DNA of 64,000 nt from positions 4,571 through 68,570 of the forward strand of contig NZ_JBDWAS010000048.1 in the NCBI RefSeq assembly GCF_039978735.1. Reading direction: 5' to 3'. Position numbers and translations under genes: made by a program. This document shows positions 62,774 through 64,000 of the stretch, one piece after another (the stretch's first letter is position 1; each line of letters starts with the position of its first letter). Source of the DNA: Maricaulis sp039978735. Its GTDB lineage: Bacteria; Pseudomonadota; Alphaproteobacteria; Caulobacterales; Maricaulaceae. The notes beneath the pieces are model-generated. The model saw only the letters and a program-made list of their open reading frames with translations, had not been told where the DNA came from and did no database searches.

Positions 62774-63919
62774 CTACTCCCAGATAATCTCGCTGCCGGG
62801 GATCGCGGTTCGCAGCCGCTCGTTCGCGAGGCGGGCGCGGGCGGGGCCATTGCGCATGAGATGGGCGTCCATCATGTCGAGCACCAGCAGAGTCATGGCC
62901 TGGTAGGCCGGTGCCGTCTGCGCGACCGGGCGGCGTGCATCTTCACCCCGGGCGAACCCGTTCAGCATGATGAAGGTCGATCCCAGCTCGCCATGGCCGA
63001 GTTGCGGCAGGCGCACGACATGACGGTCGGGCGAGGGCGCCGCATCGACGATCTCGCGCGTCTCCGGGAAATTCTCTGCCGGCTCCGAGAAGACATGCAT
63101 GTGCGGCCGGTCGAAGCGGGCAAGATCGAACCCGGTGCTCTCGCGCACTGCGCCGATCAGCATGTCTCGCCCTTCCGATCCGTCCAGGGACACAAAGACC
63201 CTGACCCGCGGCTCCTGCATCGTCAGCAGCGTGCCGACGGCGCCGCCGCGGCTGTAGCCGACAACGCCGAGACGGGAGGTGTCCGCAAAGGCCAGCGTGT
63301 CTGCAACGCGCAGGGAGAGCCGGATATCGGCCAGCTGGTTCTCGATACCCGCCCGGCCGGACGCCTGGGCCCGGGTCCCGATACCGACCGAGGGCGTGGC
63401 GATGACGACGAAACCCTGGCGGGCGAGTGTTTCAAGCAGGACGGTGTTCTCATAAGGGTGCGAGGACACGCTGGCCGCATAGACGATCACCGGGAACGGT
63501 CCGGCAGCCGGTGTCGCGCCGAGCCGGGTCCGGGTCGGAGCATCCAGAAACGCCTCCAGCCGGCCGGCGTCCGCACCCCGGTCGATGGCATGCTGCACGA
63601 TGCCGGAGACGCGTTCGGCCCGTGCGGCCGGCGTGCCCGCATCTGCCGCGCGCGCGGCGGCGTCGAAGCCGATGGTTTCGCGGTGGGAGAGGATGCGGCC
63701 GTCAGTCTCGGCGGGATACCAGACCATGACCTGCACGGTTCGTGGTTCGTCTCCCACCCGCCGTTCGGGGTCGGCGATATGGTGGACGTAGAGGCCGGCT
63801 TCGTAGCGGGCTGTCAGGGGCGGGGCGAGCAGGCTGTGTGCAGATTCAGCGTTTGTGTCGGAGGCGAGGAACAGGATCAGCGCCAGGACGGCGCCGAGCA
63901 GGCGGACGGACATGGACAA
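62774..63919 (-). CDS. Secreted alpha/beta hydrolase (PAF-acetylhydrolase/dienelactone-hydrolase-like)
   Basis: A 381-residue exported protein (signal SVRLLGAVLALILFLASDTNAES). Alpha/beta hydrolase fold: PFPVIVYAASVSSHPYENTVLLETLARQGFVVIATP (in parts), nucleophile motif GYSRGGAVG (Ser in GxSxG), FVSLDGSEG for the acid region and LPQLGHGELGSTF with the His. It hydrolyses an ester or similar bond in the periplasm; substrate unknown. Two in-frame ATGs (63919 and 63913) could start it. Likely monocistronic. Nothing is seen in 63920-64000 beyond its upstream region. Confidence 0.85.
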   Translation of the reverse strand: MSMSVRLLGAVLALILFLASDTNAESAHSLLAPPLTARYEAGLYVHHIADPERRVGDEPRTVQVMVWYPAETDGRILSHRETIGFDAAARAADAGTPAARAERVSGIVQHAIDRGADAGRLEAFLDAPTRTRLGATPAAGPFPVIVYAASVSSHPYENTVLLETLARQGFVVIATPSVGIGTRAQASGRAGIENQLADIRLSLRVADTLAFADTSRLGVVGYSRGGAVGTLLTMQEPRVRVFVSLDGSEGRDMLIGAVRESTGFDLARFDRPHMHVFSEPAENFPETREIVDAAPSPDRHVVRLPQLGHGELGSTFIMLNGFARGEDARRPVAQTAPAYQAMTLLVLDMMDAHLMRNGPARARLANERLRTAIPGSEIIWE

Positions 63920-64000
63920 CCTCGCACGCAGGCAAACAGGCCCGAAAGGCTAGTAGAGCGCGTGGCGCGCCGCGTCCGAAACGTGCGAAGCGGCCGGGCA

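Overview
The window is high-GC bacterial chromosome, densely packed and with few long gaps. Several things point to an alphaproteobacterium of the Caulobacter/Maricaulis kind (Maricaulales, Hyphomonadaceae-like): flagellar genes interleaved with a CckA hybrid kinase, CtrA-type TTAA-N7-TTAA boxes in front of flagellar operons, an alphaproteobacterial GTTC-N7-GTTC SOS box in front of recA, the ATPase zeta inhibitor (DUF1476), and a separate purS/purQ/purL set. The taxonomic placement is inference from gene content, not from a search.

Layout. 1-8.4 kb: flagellar switch and export genes (fliM, a DUF6468 protein, a MotE-like protein, a large TPR protein; fliO-fliP on the minus strand; flgB-flgC-fliE on the plus strand). 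8.4-16.4 kb: four tandem paralogous DUF885 secreted/lipoprotein putative metallopeptidases, sitting between fliE and fliQ. 16.4-21.2 kb: fliQ-fliR-flhB-cckA. 21.2-25 kb: FMN reductase, a small Rho-N-like protein, a DUF305 membrane protein, a DUF5694-like secreted protein and mltF. 25-30.6 kb: recA, alaS, an NTF2-like protein and a glycerophosphodiesterase. 30.7-32.5 kb: a membrane/AhpD-like protein coupled to an ECF41-type sigma factor. 33-36.4 kb: icd and a lipoprotein putative metallopeptidase. 36.4-40.6 kb: a palindromic repeat, then a polytopic GT-C-like protein, a GT2 lipid-linked-sugar synthase and a small SMR-type flippase, together resembling an Arn-like surface-glycan decoration set. 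40.6-48.5 kb: a TrmJ-like methyltransferase, a serine hydrolase, rpsD, a cation/proton antiporter, grxD, an aldo/keto reductase, bolA, a YHS protein and an M28 peptidase. 49-58.4 kb: purine genes purL, purQ, purS, purC and purB, interrupted by an AT-rich sulfotransferase-like gene that looks acquired.

58.4-61.5 kb is the most unusual part. A REP-associated tyrosine transposase (RAYT) is bracketed by two REPIN elements. Next to it are two cargo genes, an RDD-like membrane protein and an ApeA/HEPN-like protein. They are separated by two extra copies of the last 20 codons of thrC. This looks like an integration hotspot at the thrC 3' end that has captured single genes, one of them a candidate defence nuclease. 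thrC itself and an alpha/beta hydrolase close the window.

Functional links. CckA is the kinase that feeds CtrA. A CtrA-like box precedes fliQ, and fliQ-fliR-flhB-cckA are tightly spaced, so CtrA may regulate its own phosphorelay here. No tRNA, rRNA or CRISPR array was seen.
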